A stretch of DNA of 64,000 nt from Euryarchaeota archaeon UBA251. GTDB taxonomy: Archaea; Thermoplasmatota; Poseidoniia; Poseidoniales; Thalassarchaeaceae. Positions 1 to 8,324 of this stretch are shown here, piece by piece (the stretch's first letter is position 1; every line of letters begins with the position of its first letter). The stretch spans positions 4,238 through 68,237 of the forward strand of contig DAFJ01000073.1 in NCBI GenBank assembly GCA_002497905.1, in the 5' to 3' direction. The notes beneath the pieces are model-generated. The model saw only the letters and a program-made list of their open reading frames with translations. It had not been told where the DNA came from and searched no databases. A program made the position numbers and the translations under genes.

Positions 1-59
1 TTCATTTAGGTCTGTTGGATAGTGGGATGGTTCAAGGGCAACGAACGGGAGCGTTTGGT

Positions 60-812
60 ATGGACGGAGGCTTGCCTCAGTTTTCTCAAGAGGAGATTAT
101 GACTGCACTCTTGGCAGGCTCCGAAAGAGGGGGTGAGGAGCCAGAGATTGCTGCTAACATCACTCAGCAGATGTTGCACATGGAACTCGAACCTCTATCA
201 AGATCTATGCGTGCACGACTTCGGGACATTGTAGTCCGTTTAGAGCCTGATCACTTTATCGAGGTCGGTGCAGGTATTGGTCAACTCAGTGCATGGTTCC
301 ACGATGCTTGGGAAAGTGGTGGTCATCCGAAGTCCTATGCGATGGTAGAGGAAGGTCAGCGATTCGGAGTTATTCTACAGAGGGTCGTTGAGCGCTTCTC
401 TGCTGCCGATTGGTGCAATGTCCGCGTTGGCCCTTGGGATTCTATGGTAAGTGAATCAATTGCTTGGCTTGCAGCGAATGCCTCCATGCCAGAGGAGGCG
501 CGTTCGGGATCAATCCTCCCTGTTCCCGCAGATGTTGTGTTGGTTAACACAGATTGGAGGAGTCAAGTGAAGGATGTTGAGAATGCGTTCCAACTTCTTC
601 GTCCAGGTGGCGTTCTTTTGACTCCCGAACCATTGGTTCCATCATCAGATGTGGGCGATTATCCCGAAGGCGAACCTCAGAGTGATGCACAAATACGTGT
701 CGAGGTGTTCAATCACTGGATTCGTCTGATTCAACGATGGTCTACTCAGCATGCCGTTGGAATTGCGGAAGTCACAGCTGGTTCGGTTGTGGCAATTCGA
801 CGCTTGAAATAA
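60..812 (+). CDS. SAM-dependent methyltransferase-like protein
   Basis: A soluble protein of about 250 residues. The central stretch FIEVGAGIGQLS matches motif I of class I (Rossmann-fold) SAM methyltransferases, and a later LLRPGGVLLTPEP resembles the strand after motif III, where many such enzymes read LKPGG. The substrate cannot be told. I chose the ATG at 60 because GGGAG lies 8 nt upstream. An in-frame ATG at 27 and a TTG at 15 would lengthen it, and the window edge hides the promoter. It ends directly against the convergent subtilase gene with no spacer. The fold is fairly sure; methyl transfer itself is an inference. Confidence 0.6.
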   Translation: MDGGLPQFSQEEIMTALLAGSERGGEEPEIAANITQQMLHMELEPLSRSMRARLRDIVVRLEPDHFIEVGAGIGQLSAWFHDAWESGGHPKSYAMVEEGQRFGVILQRVVERFSAADWCNVRVGPWDSMVSESIAWLAANASMPEEARSGSILPVPADVVLVNTDWRSQVKDVENAFQLLRPGGVLLTPEPLVPSSDVGDYPEGEPQSDAQIRVEVFNHWIRLIQRWSTQHAVGIAEVTAGSVVAIRRLK

Positions 813-2135
813 TCAGAATGCGCTCGCCGGGGGTGTGTCCGGATCGAGTCCAGTGAGACTTTGGAAGAGGGCAGCAGCATCGAGTTGTCCGTAACCTTCG
901 TAGTCATCATGTGATTCAGGAGCATCTGAAGCGGTTTCCATCAAGGCTTCTTTCACATTCAATATAGCATCTGGACCACCATCAATAGCATTCGGTTGGA
1001 GGTTCGGTGCACCTTGGAGTGTGATTGCTAATGCGCCGGTGACGTAGACCGTTGCTGCACTTGTTCCAGATGACCAACCCCATACATAATCGGAAAATTC
1101 GGAACTGGGGATGATTAGAACCGGTACCTCGTGTCCTCCTCCTGTGATTTCTGGTTTCATATCTGGGTCGCTGTTTGGGAGGCGTGGGGGGAAGAAACCG
1201 CCATTGTTGTCACCCTGACTGCTTCCTTCCCACATGTCTCCAGTGCGATCGTGGCCTCCTACACAGATGACTCGCTGTATCGAACCCGGACTCTCTACAT
1301 CGCCATCATCATCTGGACCTCCATCGTTTCCTGCCGCGGCGATTACGTAGATTCCTGCATCGAGTGCAGCCTGAACAGAGTTTTCTGACTCGTCTGTTGA
1401 TTGTCCAAAGAAGCGTAGTCCTGCAGTCCCGCCAAGGCTCATGCTGATGATGTCGACTTCCTGTTGAATGCACCAGTCCACAGCAGTAGCAACTGTTTGA
1501 TCATCTCCACTTCCGTCGCTTGAGAGTGCTTTAGCGATATACAGGTTCACTCCCTTCGCGATACCATTCAAACCGCCATCAGCAACAAGGATGCCTGCCA
1601 TAGACGTTCCATGCCCCTCATCGTCGTAGGGTTCAGGTTCCTGATTAATCACATCAGTCCATCCGGCTAGAGTGACTTTGCTTAGATCTGGATGAGCTAG
1701 ATCAATCCCTGTATCCACTATGCATACATCTACGCCGCTACCGTCCCATCCAACAAATGAATCGAGTCCAGTCATTAATTCGTGATCTTCTTGCCAATCA
1801 ATGAGTTCTTGAGGTGGCCCGAGTAGAATTATCTCACCTTCGGGAAATAGCACAATCAGGGATGAAGCTAAGACAATCATTATTGATGCAAGTATGACTT
1901 TTGGTTTCCTAAGCCAATTGATTGGTGGGAACCACCAAGGCATCAACCATATATCGGCCTCATCGAGTATTTTTTTTGGAAGCGAATCAATCCCCTCTTC
2001 TCCTTTTTGAGAGTCGAATAATTCGCCCTCGATAGATTCAGGATTGGCTAATGATGAGGTGAAGTGTTCCTCTAAATTGTTAGGAGCAGTTTGTTCAAGG
2101 ATGGAATCAATCACATCCTCCTCGTCGCTATTCAC
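813..2135 (-). CDS. membrane-anchored subtilisin-like serine protease (S8)
   Basis: A 440-residue subtilase. The catalytic triad is visible as D141 (VDTGID), H175 (GHGTSMAG) and S359 (SSGTSAAT), with the oxyanion-hole Asn at 270 (AAAGND). Unlike secreted subtilases it has no N-terminal signal peptide. About 78 acidic residues precede a single hydrophobic helix (about 79-97), and no typical inhibitor propeptide is evident. The likely topology is a short cytoplasmic tail, a signal anchor and an extracytoplasmic protease, so it probably cleaves proteins at the cell surface. It lies 39 nt downstream of the cysteine desulfurase on the same strand, perhaps by chance. Confidence 0.93.
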   Translation of the reverse strand: MNSDEEDVIDSILEQTAPNNLEEHFTSSLANPESIEGELFDSQKGEEGIDSLPKKILDEADIWLMPWWFPPINWLRKPKVILASIMIVLASSLIVLFPEGEIILLGPPQELIDWQEDHELMTGLDSFVGWDGSGVDVCIVDTGIDLAHPDLSKVTLAGWTDVINQEPEPYDDEGHGTSMAGILVADGGLNGIAKGVNLYIAKALSSDGSGDDQTVATAVDWCIQQEVDIISMSLGGTAGLRFFGQSTDESENSVQAALDAGIYVIAAAGNDGGPDDDGDVESPGSIQRVICVGGHDRTGDMWEGSSQGDNNGGFFPPRLPNSDPDMKPEITGGGHEVPVLIIPSSEFSDYVWGWSSGTSAATVYVTGALAITLQGAPNLQPNAIDGGPDAILNVKEALMETASDAPESHDDYEGYGQLDAAALFQSLTGLDPDTPPASAF

Positions 2136-2174
2136 GGGGCTAGGTGGAGACCCTCCTACAAATCGATTCGGTCG

Positions 2175-3392
2175 TTATGTTCTCGGGATTGCAGTGAATA
2201 ATTCATCCATAGCATCCACGGTTTGTTTTGCTTCTTCGATTGTGTTGTAGGCATAGGCCGAGAATCTGAGTGAGCCGTTTAGTGCATCATTAGCATGGAA
2301 CCATGGATCGACACAGTGGAGTCCACTCCGTGCATAAATCCCGAATCCCTCATCGAGCATGATGGCAATTTGATGAGGGTCGCGTCCTTCCAGCAAGATT
2401 GAGGTAATTCCTCCTCGCTCTGACGGGTTATCAGGTCCAATGATGGAGGTGCCATCAAGGTCACGTACCCCCTCGCTGATAATTCGGTTTATTTTCACTT
2501 CATGTTCGTGGATTTTTTCCATGGATAAATCGTTTAGGAAATCAACTGCTGCCGCAGTCCCATAGTACCCTGCGTAATGGCCAAGGCCACCCTCAAGATG
2601 GCCTCTTCCTGGCTTGAATACAAAGTCGTCGATTGTAGATCGTGATACTGTCTGCCCTCCTGCAGCGATTGACCTTAATCCATTGAATGCCTCCTCAGAT
2701 GCGACAAGTGCTCCCATCCCAGATGGCCCCATCATCTTGTGGATACTAAATACTAGGAAATCGGCTTCGATTTCCTGCATGTCTACTACCTGGTGCGGGA
2801 CAGATTGCGCAGCATCTAGGAGAATTTGTGCTCCGTGATCGTGGGCGATCTTTGCACATTCTTTTGCAGGGGTCGAAGTCCCATCGAGATTCCTTGTGTG
2901 CCCTATTGCAGCCATGCGAAGGGAGTCGCCTGCATCAGCACATATGGCTTCGAAGTCCTCGAGATCGAATCGTCCATCTTCATCAGTTCGAGAGACACGG
3001 ACATCTACGCCATCCTGCATCCTCCAAGGGATGGAGTTAGAATTATGCTCTTTGTCAGTGATTACGACAACATCACCCTTTTCCCATTTTGTTCCATGTG
3101 CAACAGCGTTGATTGAATGAGTTGCATTTCTAGTAAAAACCACTTCATCTGGACCCTGGGCGCCTACAAGTCGAGCGATTCCATCTCTCGCAGCGTGTTC
3201 GGTTCGGGTCACAGCCATACCCCATCTATGTGCGCTGCGGCCACCGCAGGAAGGTTCCTGTTCGTAATATCGGGTCACTGCATCTATGACGCTCTGTGGA
3301 CGAAGTGTAACACATGCATTGTCTAGATAGATGGGGCTGTCGCCTTGTAGCGAGGGTATCTGACTGCGGATATTCTTAGGGTCCATTACCAT
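2175..3392 (-). CDS. cysteine desulfurase / class V aminotransferase (SufS-like)
   Basis: A PLP enzyme of about 405 residues that would mobilise sulfur from cysteine as a protein persulfide. The PLP lysine sits in FSIHKMMGPSGMG, matching the FSxHKxxGPxGxG pattern of SufS/CsdA. The persulfide cysteine is plausibly that of SGLHCVDP near the C-terminus, and QILLDAAQSVPH carries the PLP-binding Asp. The start overlaps the stop of the upstream membrane-protein gene (ATGGTAATGG), with GGAGG just ahead, so the two are translationally coupled. The second ATG at 3386 is an alternative. No SufBCD, SufE or IscU gene is nearby, so its role in Fe-S assembly or tRNA thiolation is open. Confidence 0.85.
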   Translation of the reverse strand: MVMDPKNIRSQIPSLQGDSPIYLDNACVTLRPQSVIDAVTRYYEQEPSCGGRSAHRWGMAVTRTEHAARDGIARLVGAQGPDEVVFTRNATHSINAVAHGTKWEKGDVVVITDKEHNSNSIPWRMQDGVDVRVSRTDEDGRFDLEDFEAICADAGDSLRMAAIGHTRNLDGTSTPAKECAKIAHDHGAQILLDAAQSVPHQVVDMQEIEADFLVFSIHKMMGPSGMGALVASEEAFNGLRSIAAGGQTVSRSTIDDFVFKPGRGHLEGGLGHYAGYYGTAAAVDFLNDLSMEKIHEHEVKINRIISEGVRDLDGTSIIGPDNPSERGGITSILLEGRDPHQIAIMLDEGFGIYARSGLHCVDPWFHANDALNGSLRFSAYAYNTIEEAKQTVDAMDELFTAIPRT

Positions 3393-4537
3393 GCATCCTC
3401 CATTGGAAAGAGATCTGATACTGAGGCGCCTGTACCACAGGATGCACATTCGATGATTGCAGATATTGGATTCTCACAGATAGGACAGTCTTGGCTGACC
3501 GGTCCTTCTCCATTACAATCAGGAGTATTACAAGCTGAGACGATAATCCCATTTGCAGTCATGTGTGCTGCACTCGGTGTGCCGCATGAAGGGCATGTAC
3601 CAATGTCGTTTGAAGTGTCGACGATAGCAGCAGTTGCCATTCTTGATGCTTCAGACTCGATAGTCAGTGTGGTACCCCCAAGCATGAACTGTGGGTACCA
3701 TAGTATGAGCATCATTAGAGTCGCAGAGAGCATGGTGAAGAGGATGTATGTGAGATAACTAAACATCCGTGAGGATTCAAACGGTGGGCGTTGCGCAACA
3801 TGTGCTGCGCCTGCGAATCCTGCGAGGTTGATACATACTGCGAACAGGAAGATGGCCAATGTCCACCCTGCGAGACTGTGGTCTCGCTTCGCCCGTTCCA
3901 TTTCGTATGGGTCTGGATGTTGGTGTCGCGTTTGAACATGTAAATCTCGGGTTTCAGTCACAGATCGGTGGATTACGACGATGAGGATGAATACTAGAAT
4001 TGCTTCTCCCACGAAAATTCCTAGAAAATCAGATGCATTGGTTCCAAATGGGAAGTTCGGTGCGCCAGCATGGGCTGAAATCATGCCAACTTGGACGCAT
4101 ACTATACTGGCCATCAGAGCAATTGCATGGGATCTCATTAGAGGAAAAATCTGCCAATTAACTCCAATGAATCCTAGCCATAGGGCTCCAGAGATGATGG
4201 TTAGGAAGAAGGAACTGGAACTAATTGCAAACAAACCTGATTCGGGATTGAAGATGCTTATGCCGGAGAATCGGTAATCACCTCCCCCTGCGAGTTCTCC
4301 GATTCCCAAGTCCCATGCGCCTGCTATGGTTGCGAGCCCAGCGAGTGATAAGGCGAGTAGATTGAGGCCTGACCAGTTCGAGATTGCTAACCGAATCTTA
4401 TGCGAAAAATCGGTTAGCATGTGGTCTATCCACTCAAGGCTCTCATGCCATTCTACGAAATCAGTGACTGTAGCCATCTCAGAGAGCCTGACCATGCCGT
4501 TGGGCTCACCGCCTTGGAGGTCGTCCTCTTCGGACAT
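3386..4537 (-). CDS. multi-pass membrane protein with C-terminal zinc ribbons
   Basis: About 383 residues that I cannot assign to a named family. The first 300 contain about six hydrophobic segments, with a histidine-rich loop in the middle (RHQHPDPYEMERAKRD). The last 70 hold CxxC pairs typical of tandem zinc ribbons (CPSCGTP, ACNTPDC, CPICENP, CASCGTG). The start MSEEDD at 4537 is preferred because upstream in-frame codons run through the tRNA-Ser gene. It is coupled to the cysteine desulfurase downstream. Membrane proteins that end in zinc ribbons recur in this window. Function unknown. Confidence 0.75.
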   Translation of the reverse strand: MSEEDDLQGGEPNGMVRLSEMATVTDFVEWHESLEWIDHMLTDFSHKIRLAISNWSGLNLLALSLAGLATIAGAWDLGIGELAGGGDYRFSGISIFNPESGLFAISSSSFFLTIISGALWLGFIGVNWQIFPLMRSHAIALMASIVCVQVGMISAHAGAPNFPFGTNASDFLGIFVGEAILVFILIVVIHRSVTETRDLHVQTRHQHPDPYEMERAKRDHSLAGWTLAIFLFAVCINLAGFAGAAHVAQRPPFESSRMFSYLTYILFTMLSATLMMLILWYPQFMLGGTTLTIESEASRMATAAIVDTSNDIGTCPSCGTPSAAHMTANGIIVSACNTPDCNGEGPVSQDCPICENPISAIIECASCGTGASVSDLFPMEDAW

Positions 4538-4596
4538 GAATGGGTCATGTGAAGACCGGTCATGAATGCACCGCCGAAGTACCGTGTATGCAATGA

Positions 4597-4682
4597 TGGC
4601 GCCGAGACGGAGATTTGAACTCCGGAGGGAAAATCCCACATGATTTCCAGTCATGCGCAATACCAGGCTATGCGATCTCGGC
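4597..4682 (-). tRNA. tRNA-Ser (anticodon GGA)
   Basis: A cloverleaf reads on the minus strand. The acceptor arm GCCGAGA pairs with TCTCGGC, followed by discriminator G and an encoded CCA (complement at 4597-4599). The anticodon stem CATGA/TCATG closes the loop CTGGAAA, giving anticodon GGA. A long variable arm (GGGA-TTT-TCCC) marks it as class II, and the T arm is CGGAG-TTCAAAT-CTCCG. The G discriminator and long variable arm both fit serine. No intron is visible. Confidence 0.96.
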
Positions 4683-4761
4683 AGCAAGTGCTCCGAGTCA
4701 GGTTTTAGTTTTCACGCTACCGCTTTGTTTTGTATTGGGTTGAAACGGGTCCAAATCCTAG

Positions 4762-4971
4762 TCATCTACGCTGTCTAAACATTTGGGGCGGAGGCGGAGT
4801 AAGCGTTTTTTGGGTTACTCTTGTCCGTTGTCTGGCCGGATTCATTGGAGGTATTTTCCAAAGATTAGGGGTGGTCTTTGGTTGATTTCGCATTATTTTG
4901 ACAACCAAAATCGCCGAGAGTACAAGGGCGATTCCAGCAAGCGTGAATATCAACGTCTCTGATGCAATCAT
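4762..4971 (-). CDS. possible small single-pass membrane protein
   Basis: A 69-residue reading frame with a hydrophobic N-terminal helix (residues about 7-24: LIFTLAGIALVLSAILVV) followed by a basic, proline-rich tail. No Shine-Dalgarno precedes the ATG, but TTCATATAC lies about 25-33 nt upstream, which suits a leaderless archaeal transcript. It sits alone between two tRNA genes. I do not recognise the family, and a chance frame remains possible. Confidence 0.42.
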   Translation of the reverse strand: MIASETLIFTLAGIALVLSAILVVKIMRNQPKTTPNLWKIPPMNPARQRTRVTQKTLTPPPPQMFRQRR

Positions 4972-5067
4972 AGTTGATGTGGGTTTGAATCCGTATATGA
5001 AATGCTGTTAATGTCAATGAGCACGTTCCGTAGCGATTAAACCGAGGTCCCGATTCGTGGAGGCGCT

Positions 5068-5139
5068 GCCACTGTGGCTTAGGGGTATAGCGACGCCTTG
5101 GTAAGGCGTAGGTCGCGAGTTCAATTCTCGCCAGTGGCT
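5068..5139 (+). tRNA. tRNA-Thr (anticodon GGT)
   Basis: The acceptor arm GCCACTG pairs with CAGTGGC. The anticodon stem ACGCC/GGCGT closes the loop TTGGTAA, giving anticodon GGT. The T arm is GCGAG-TTCAATT-CTCGC. The discriminator base is T, as is usual for archaeal tRNA-Thr. No CCA is encoded (the next bases are CTC), in contrast to the Ser and Val tRNAs of this window. A TTAAAC element lies about 30 nt upstream. Confidence 0.96.
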
Positions 5140-5209
5140 CTCCTAGAGCGTTTCGGCGATTCCGCATTTCTGTTAGAAACGGCATATCAGGAATGAACAA
5201 TCTCTCTAG

Positions 5210-5256
5210 TTTATAGACCCTGAAAGAGGGGCGTAAGCCTCGAGGACAACGTCCTC
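5210..5256 (+). promoter_or_regulatory. TATA-like box and leader hairpin of the small coiled-coil gene
   Basis: TTTATAG at 5210-5216 looks like an archaeal TATA box. Downstream, GAGGAC (5242-5247) and GTCCTC (5251-5256) form a perfect 6-bp stem with a 3-nt loop that ends 7 nt before the ATG at 5264, where a ribosome would bind. A translational control role is an inference. Confidence 0.4.
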
Positions 5257-5263
5257 AGATGGG

Positions 5264-5464
5264 ATGGAAATGACAGTGCAGATGAAGCCGAGAGGCAAGG
5301 AAAAGAATGTAGAGGCATCAATGAGTGAGCTCAAGTCCGAGGTTGAGGATCTTCGTCAACTTGTGCACACGCTCCTTACAATAATCATGGAGGAAGCAGA
5401 TGGTATCCAGTCTGGAGCCGCACCTACAATTCCTAATCAGCCTAAGCGCCGCTTCAGCATGTAA
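5264..5464 (+). CDS. small coiled-coil protein
   Basis: A 66-residue protein with charged ends and a heptad-like central segment (about residues 18-45, SMSELKSEVEDLRQLVHTLL) predicted to be a coiled coil. It ends in a basic KRRFSM tail. A TATA-like element and a leader hairpin precede it, and codon use resembles neighbouring genes. A second ATG lies two codons in. It is convergent with the DNA glycosylase gene. I do not recognise the family; a small adaptor or nucleic-acid-associated protein would fit. Confidence 0.6.
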   Translation: MEMTVQMKPRGKEKNVEASMSELKSEVEDLRQLVHTLLTIIMEEADGIQSGAAPTIPNQPKRRFSM

Positions 5465-5471
5465 TTCATGT

Positions 5472-6098
5472 TCAATATTGCACCGGCGATTCGTCGTGTT
5501 GTCTCCATAGGTACCATACGGCACAGGTTCGAAAAGGCTTCCAAATTTCAGCACGCTGTTCAATCTCTCCGATTTCGAGAGGACCTCTCCCTTCCATTGC
5601 CTCAATACACCGGATGACCCCAATATCTCCTATTGGTAGTACATCTGGATCTAGGAGGGAGAATATCCGTACCATATCGATTGTCCAAGGGCCAACTCCC
5701 CATATTGGCCTGAGTTCTCCAACGACTTCTTCGGAACTCATCTTGGACCATTCTATATCTTGGAGATGTTCCGAAATTTCAGCAATACCTGCGAGAGTGC
5801 GCCCCTTCGATCGTGAAATCCCTATTTTCTTCAGATCATTTTCCGTGATTTTTGCAATGGGTTTTGGGTCGAAGGTTCCTCCGCAATAATCCAGGAGTCG
5901 CTTCCAGATAGCATCAGCTGCAATAGCAGAGATCTGCTGCCCTACGACGGCGTTGCAGATTGTTCTGACGATATCACCTTCGCCAATAAGTGGTGGCTCC
6001 TCCACATAATCTATGATTCTACCAATCTCAGAATCTACGTCTCGAAGGTGTCGTTTTGCATCTTCCCACCAGAATGGGGTGCCTTTGGGTGTGGGCAT
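5472..6098 (-). CDS. DNA-3-methyladenine glycosylase, HhH-GPD family (AlkA-like)
   Basis: A 208-residue base-excision repair enzyme of the endonuclease III/AlkA superfamily. The helix-hairpin-helix is LRPIWGVGPWTIDMV, followed by a GPD-type loop with the catalytic Asp in LPIGDIGV. VGQQISAIAADAIWKR near residue 55 is the helix typical of AlkA/MPG2 proteins. No C-terminal Fe-S cysteine cluster is present, which argues against Nth/MutY. It probably removes alkylated purines. It diverges from the His-rich anchored protein gene across 53 nt, with a TATA-like TTCAAAC about 28 nt before the ATG. Confidence 0.9.
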   Translation of the reverse strand: MPTPKGTPFWWEDAKRHLRDVDSEIGRIIDYVEEPPLIGEGDIVRTICNAVVGQQISAIAADAIWKRLLDYCGGTFDPKPIAKITENDLKKIGISRSKGRTLAGIAEISEHLQDIEWSKMSSEEVVGELRPIWGVGPWTIDMVRIFSLLDPDVLPIGDIGVIRCIEAMEGRGPLEIGEIEQRAEIWKPFRTCAVWYLWRQHDESPVQY

Positions 6099-6151
6099 TT
6101 GAGTTGTTTTCTAGCCGTTCGTTTGAAAAGACTCGTGTGCCTCCCAGAATC

Positions 6152-6724
6152 ATGGTGGATGAGAAGACAATACTGATTGCTGCGGCTATCGCATTTCTTG
6201 GATTCATAGGAGTGTCCCTTCTTAATCCCGGATTAGGGGTCACAACGGATGATGAGCGGATTGAGGATGGATGCCTAGCAGGTGGTCACTCAGGAGGTAC
6301 AATTGTTCGTCACGACCACATACATGTTGACATTTTCATCGAGGATGAGAATGGCGTCATGCAGCATGTTTCTCCTTTGACAGACGTTGGCGCAGGTTCG
6401 CCCGAGGACCCGTTGAATTCTCCTTGTATGCGTTTCATCCACACGCATACTCCGATGCCTCATAGTACGACAGGCGAACAGAGTACCACTGCATACCTGC
6501 ATATCGAGACACCAACGGCTCTTGAGATTGAATTGCGCCATTGGTTCATGATATGGGGTCAGGAGTTCTCTGAGACCAACTTGATGGGATACGATACTGG
6601 CGAGACACATGAGATTGTTGTGACATACAATGGTGAACCGGTTGAGGACTACATGTCACTCTTGATTGAGGAAGGTGTGCAGGACGACATCATCAAGATT
6701 GAGTACCGATCAAAGGTAGCTTAA
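6152..6724 (+). CDS. membrane-anchored extracytoplasmic His-rich protein
   Basis: A 190-residue protein with an N-terminal signal anchor (about residues 5-22, ILIAAAIAFLGFIGVSLL) and an outer domain with clustered histidines: GGHSGG, RHDHIHVDIFI, and FIHTHTP after a conserved-looking Cys. The pattern HxHxDIFI, then C..RFIHTH, then LHIETP, then FFxxWG resembles small exported proteins I recall from ammonia-oxidising archaea and some bacteria, with unproven function. The His clusters suggest copper or other metal binding (inference). The start MVDEK is chosen because the helix follows at once and TTTGAAAAG lies about 30 nt upstream. Confidence 0.65.
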   Translation: MVDEKTILIAAAIAFLGFIGVSLLNPGLGVTTDDERIEDGCLAGGHSGGTIVRHDHIHVDIFIEDENGVMQHVSPLTDVGAGSPEDPLNSPCMRFIHTHTPMPHSTTGEQSTTAYLHIETPTALEIELRHWFMIWGQEFSETNLMGYDTGETHEIVVTYNGEPVEDYMSLLIEEGVQDDIIKIEYRSKVA

Positions 6725-6728
6725 TCCA

Positions 6729-8207
6729 TCATCCCTTGATGACAGCGATTGGAGTCAGACGGGCGACAGGTCGGGCGAGTCCTGCTTGGGAAGTAAGACG
6801 AATCACGTCGTCTACATCTTTGTACGCATTAGGAGCCTCTTCCGCGATGACTCGCGGTGTCCGTGCTCGAACTTCAATCCCTTTCGATTGGAGATCAGTG
6901 ATGAGTTTCTCTCCGTTGATTGTTTCACGAGCCGCTTTTCTAGATAGTCGCCGTCCTGCTCCGTGGCAGGATGAAGCGAAGGCTTGATTCGACCCAGACT
7001 TGGGCCCAGCGAGAACCCAAGAGGCAGTTCCCATATCTCCAGGTACGAGAACGGGTTGGCCTACACCGGAGAATCGAGAAGCTAGTTCAGGATGGTCTCC
7101 TCCTAGTGCTCGAGTTGCTCCTTTGCGATGTACACAGCATCGACAAGATACGCCATGTACCCGATGATCCTCGATTTTTGCGATATTGTGACTTACATCG
7201 TAGATTAGATTCACTTCGGTATCGCCACCGGAAAACTTCCGCATAGTGCGTCGGAGTCTTTCGGTCAGCGCTGATCGATTTGCAAAGGCGTAGTTTCCTG
7301 CTGCATGCATCGCATCGAGATAGGCTTCTCCCTCTTTACTATGAATCGGAGCGGCAGCTAGTTGGCGATCAGGGAGTCGATGCCCCCAGGATTCTGCATG
7401 CCATGTATCTCCATCCTTTTGATACTTAGACTCGATTGCCTCGACATGTTCGCTGCAAACCTGGTGTCCGAGACCTCTGGACCCTGTATGGATCATTGCA
7501 GTGAGTCCTCCTTCAACGAGGCCGAAGGATTTTGCAGCCTTCGGATCGACGATTTTGTCTACTACTTGTACCTCAAGGAAGTGGTTCCCGCTACCCAACG
7601 TTCCGAGTGCTTTCATTCCTCTTTCAATAGCCCTCTCTGATACATTCCTCTCTTCGGATTCAAGCAATCCATTACTCTCAATTGCTTCGAGGTCCTTGTC
7701 ATTCCCAAGGCCAAGATCAACGGCCGCTTCTGCACCTCTGGATAGGATCTGATCCATCTGATGTTTCTTGAGGTCCCATCCTCCTTTCGAGGAGGCGCCT
7801 GCTGGCACTGCGTTGAACAGTCGTCTTGCCATCTCTTTGAGATTAGATCCCTCGGGTTTCGGTAGATCAATGGATAGAAGGCGCACTCCACAGTTTATGT
7901 CGAATCCGACGCCTCCAGGAGAAATACTTCCTCCTAACTCTCCTGCTTCGATGTCTGTTGCAACAACGCCCCCAATAGGGAATCCATATCCGTAGTGCCA
8001 ATCAGCCATGGCCCAAGCGTCACCTACTATGCCTGGCAAACTTGCCGTATTGACAACCTGTTGAGGAGATCTATCGTCGCTCAGGTCATTCCACTGAGCC
8101 TCATCCGCAATCATGCGGGCATCAGTTAGCATCTGCCCATGCTTCTTGATTCGAATCGTAACTTCATCTTCCCGAATCGCATGATTACGCCATTCGGGCT
8201 CATCCAT
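6729..8207 (-). CDS. rtcB: RNA-splicing ligase RtcB
   Basis: A 492-residue GTP- and Mn-dependent RNA ligase that joins 2',3'-cyclic phosphate or 3'-phosphate ends to 5'-OH ends. In archaea it joins tRNA exons. Visible hallmarks are the metal-binding Cys in GVGFDINCGVRL, the histidines of HTGSRGLGH and VSHNIAK, and the guanylylated His in SSCHGAGRRLSR. The start MDEPEW at 8207 gives the usual family length; the frame stays open upstream but there overlaps the alaS promoter region. It diverges from alaS. KptA, a second RNA 2'/3'-end enzyme, lies at 21.4 kb. Confidence 0.96.
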   Translation of the reverse strand: MDEPEWRNHAIREDEVTIRIKKHGQMLTDARMIADEAQWNDLSDDRSPQQVVNTASLPGIVGDAWAMADWHYGYGFPIGGVVATDIEAGELGGSISPGGVGFDINCGVRLLSIDLPKPEGSNLKEMARRLFNAVPAGASSKGGWDLKKHQMDQILSRGAEAAVDLGLGNDKDLEAIESNGLLESEERNVSERAIERGMKALGTLGSGNHFLEVQVVDKIVDPKAAKSFGLVEGGLTAMIHTGSRGLGHQVCSEHVEAIESKYQKDGDTWHAESWGHRLPDRQLAAAPIHSKEGEAYLDAMHAAGNYAFANRSALTERLRRTMRKFSGGDTEVNLIYDVSHNIAKIEDHRVHGVSCRCCVHRKGATRALGGDHPELASRFSGVGQPVLVPGDMGTASWVLAGPKSGSNQAFASSCHGAGRRLSRKAARETINGEKLITDLQSKGIEVRARTPRVIAEEAPNAYKDVDDVIRLTSQAGLARPVARLTPIAVIKG

Positions 8208-8324
8208 GTTCTGACGATATGGTGTCGCTTCAAGTCGATTGCGGAAGGTTCGCCCACTTAATGGCTGGATTTCGGGTGGCCTTGAAGTGCTTCGGTCGGG
8301 TCCAAGGGATATCGAGGTGAGGCC

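Noticed and set aside
4865..5200. Minus-strand frame of 111 codons
   Set aside because: It runs antisense through the whole tRNA-Thr gene and overlaps a better candidate on the same strand.
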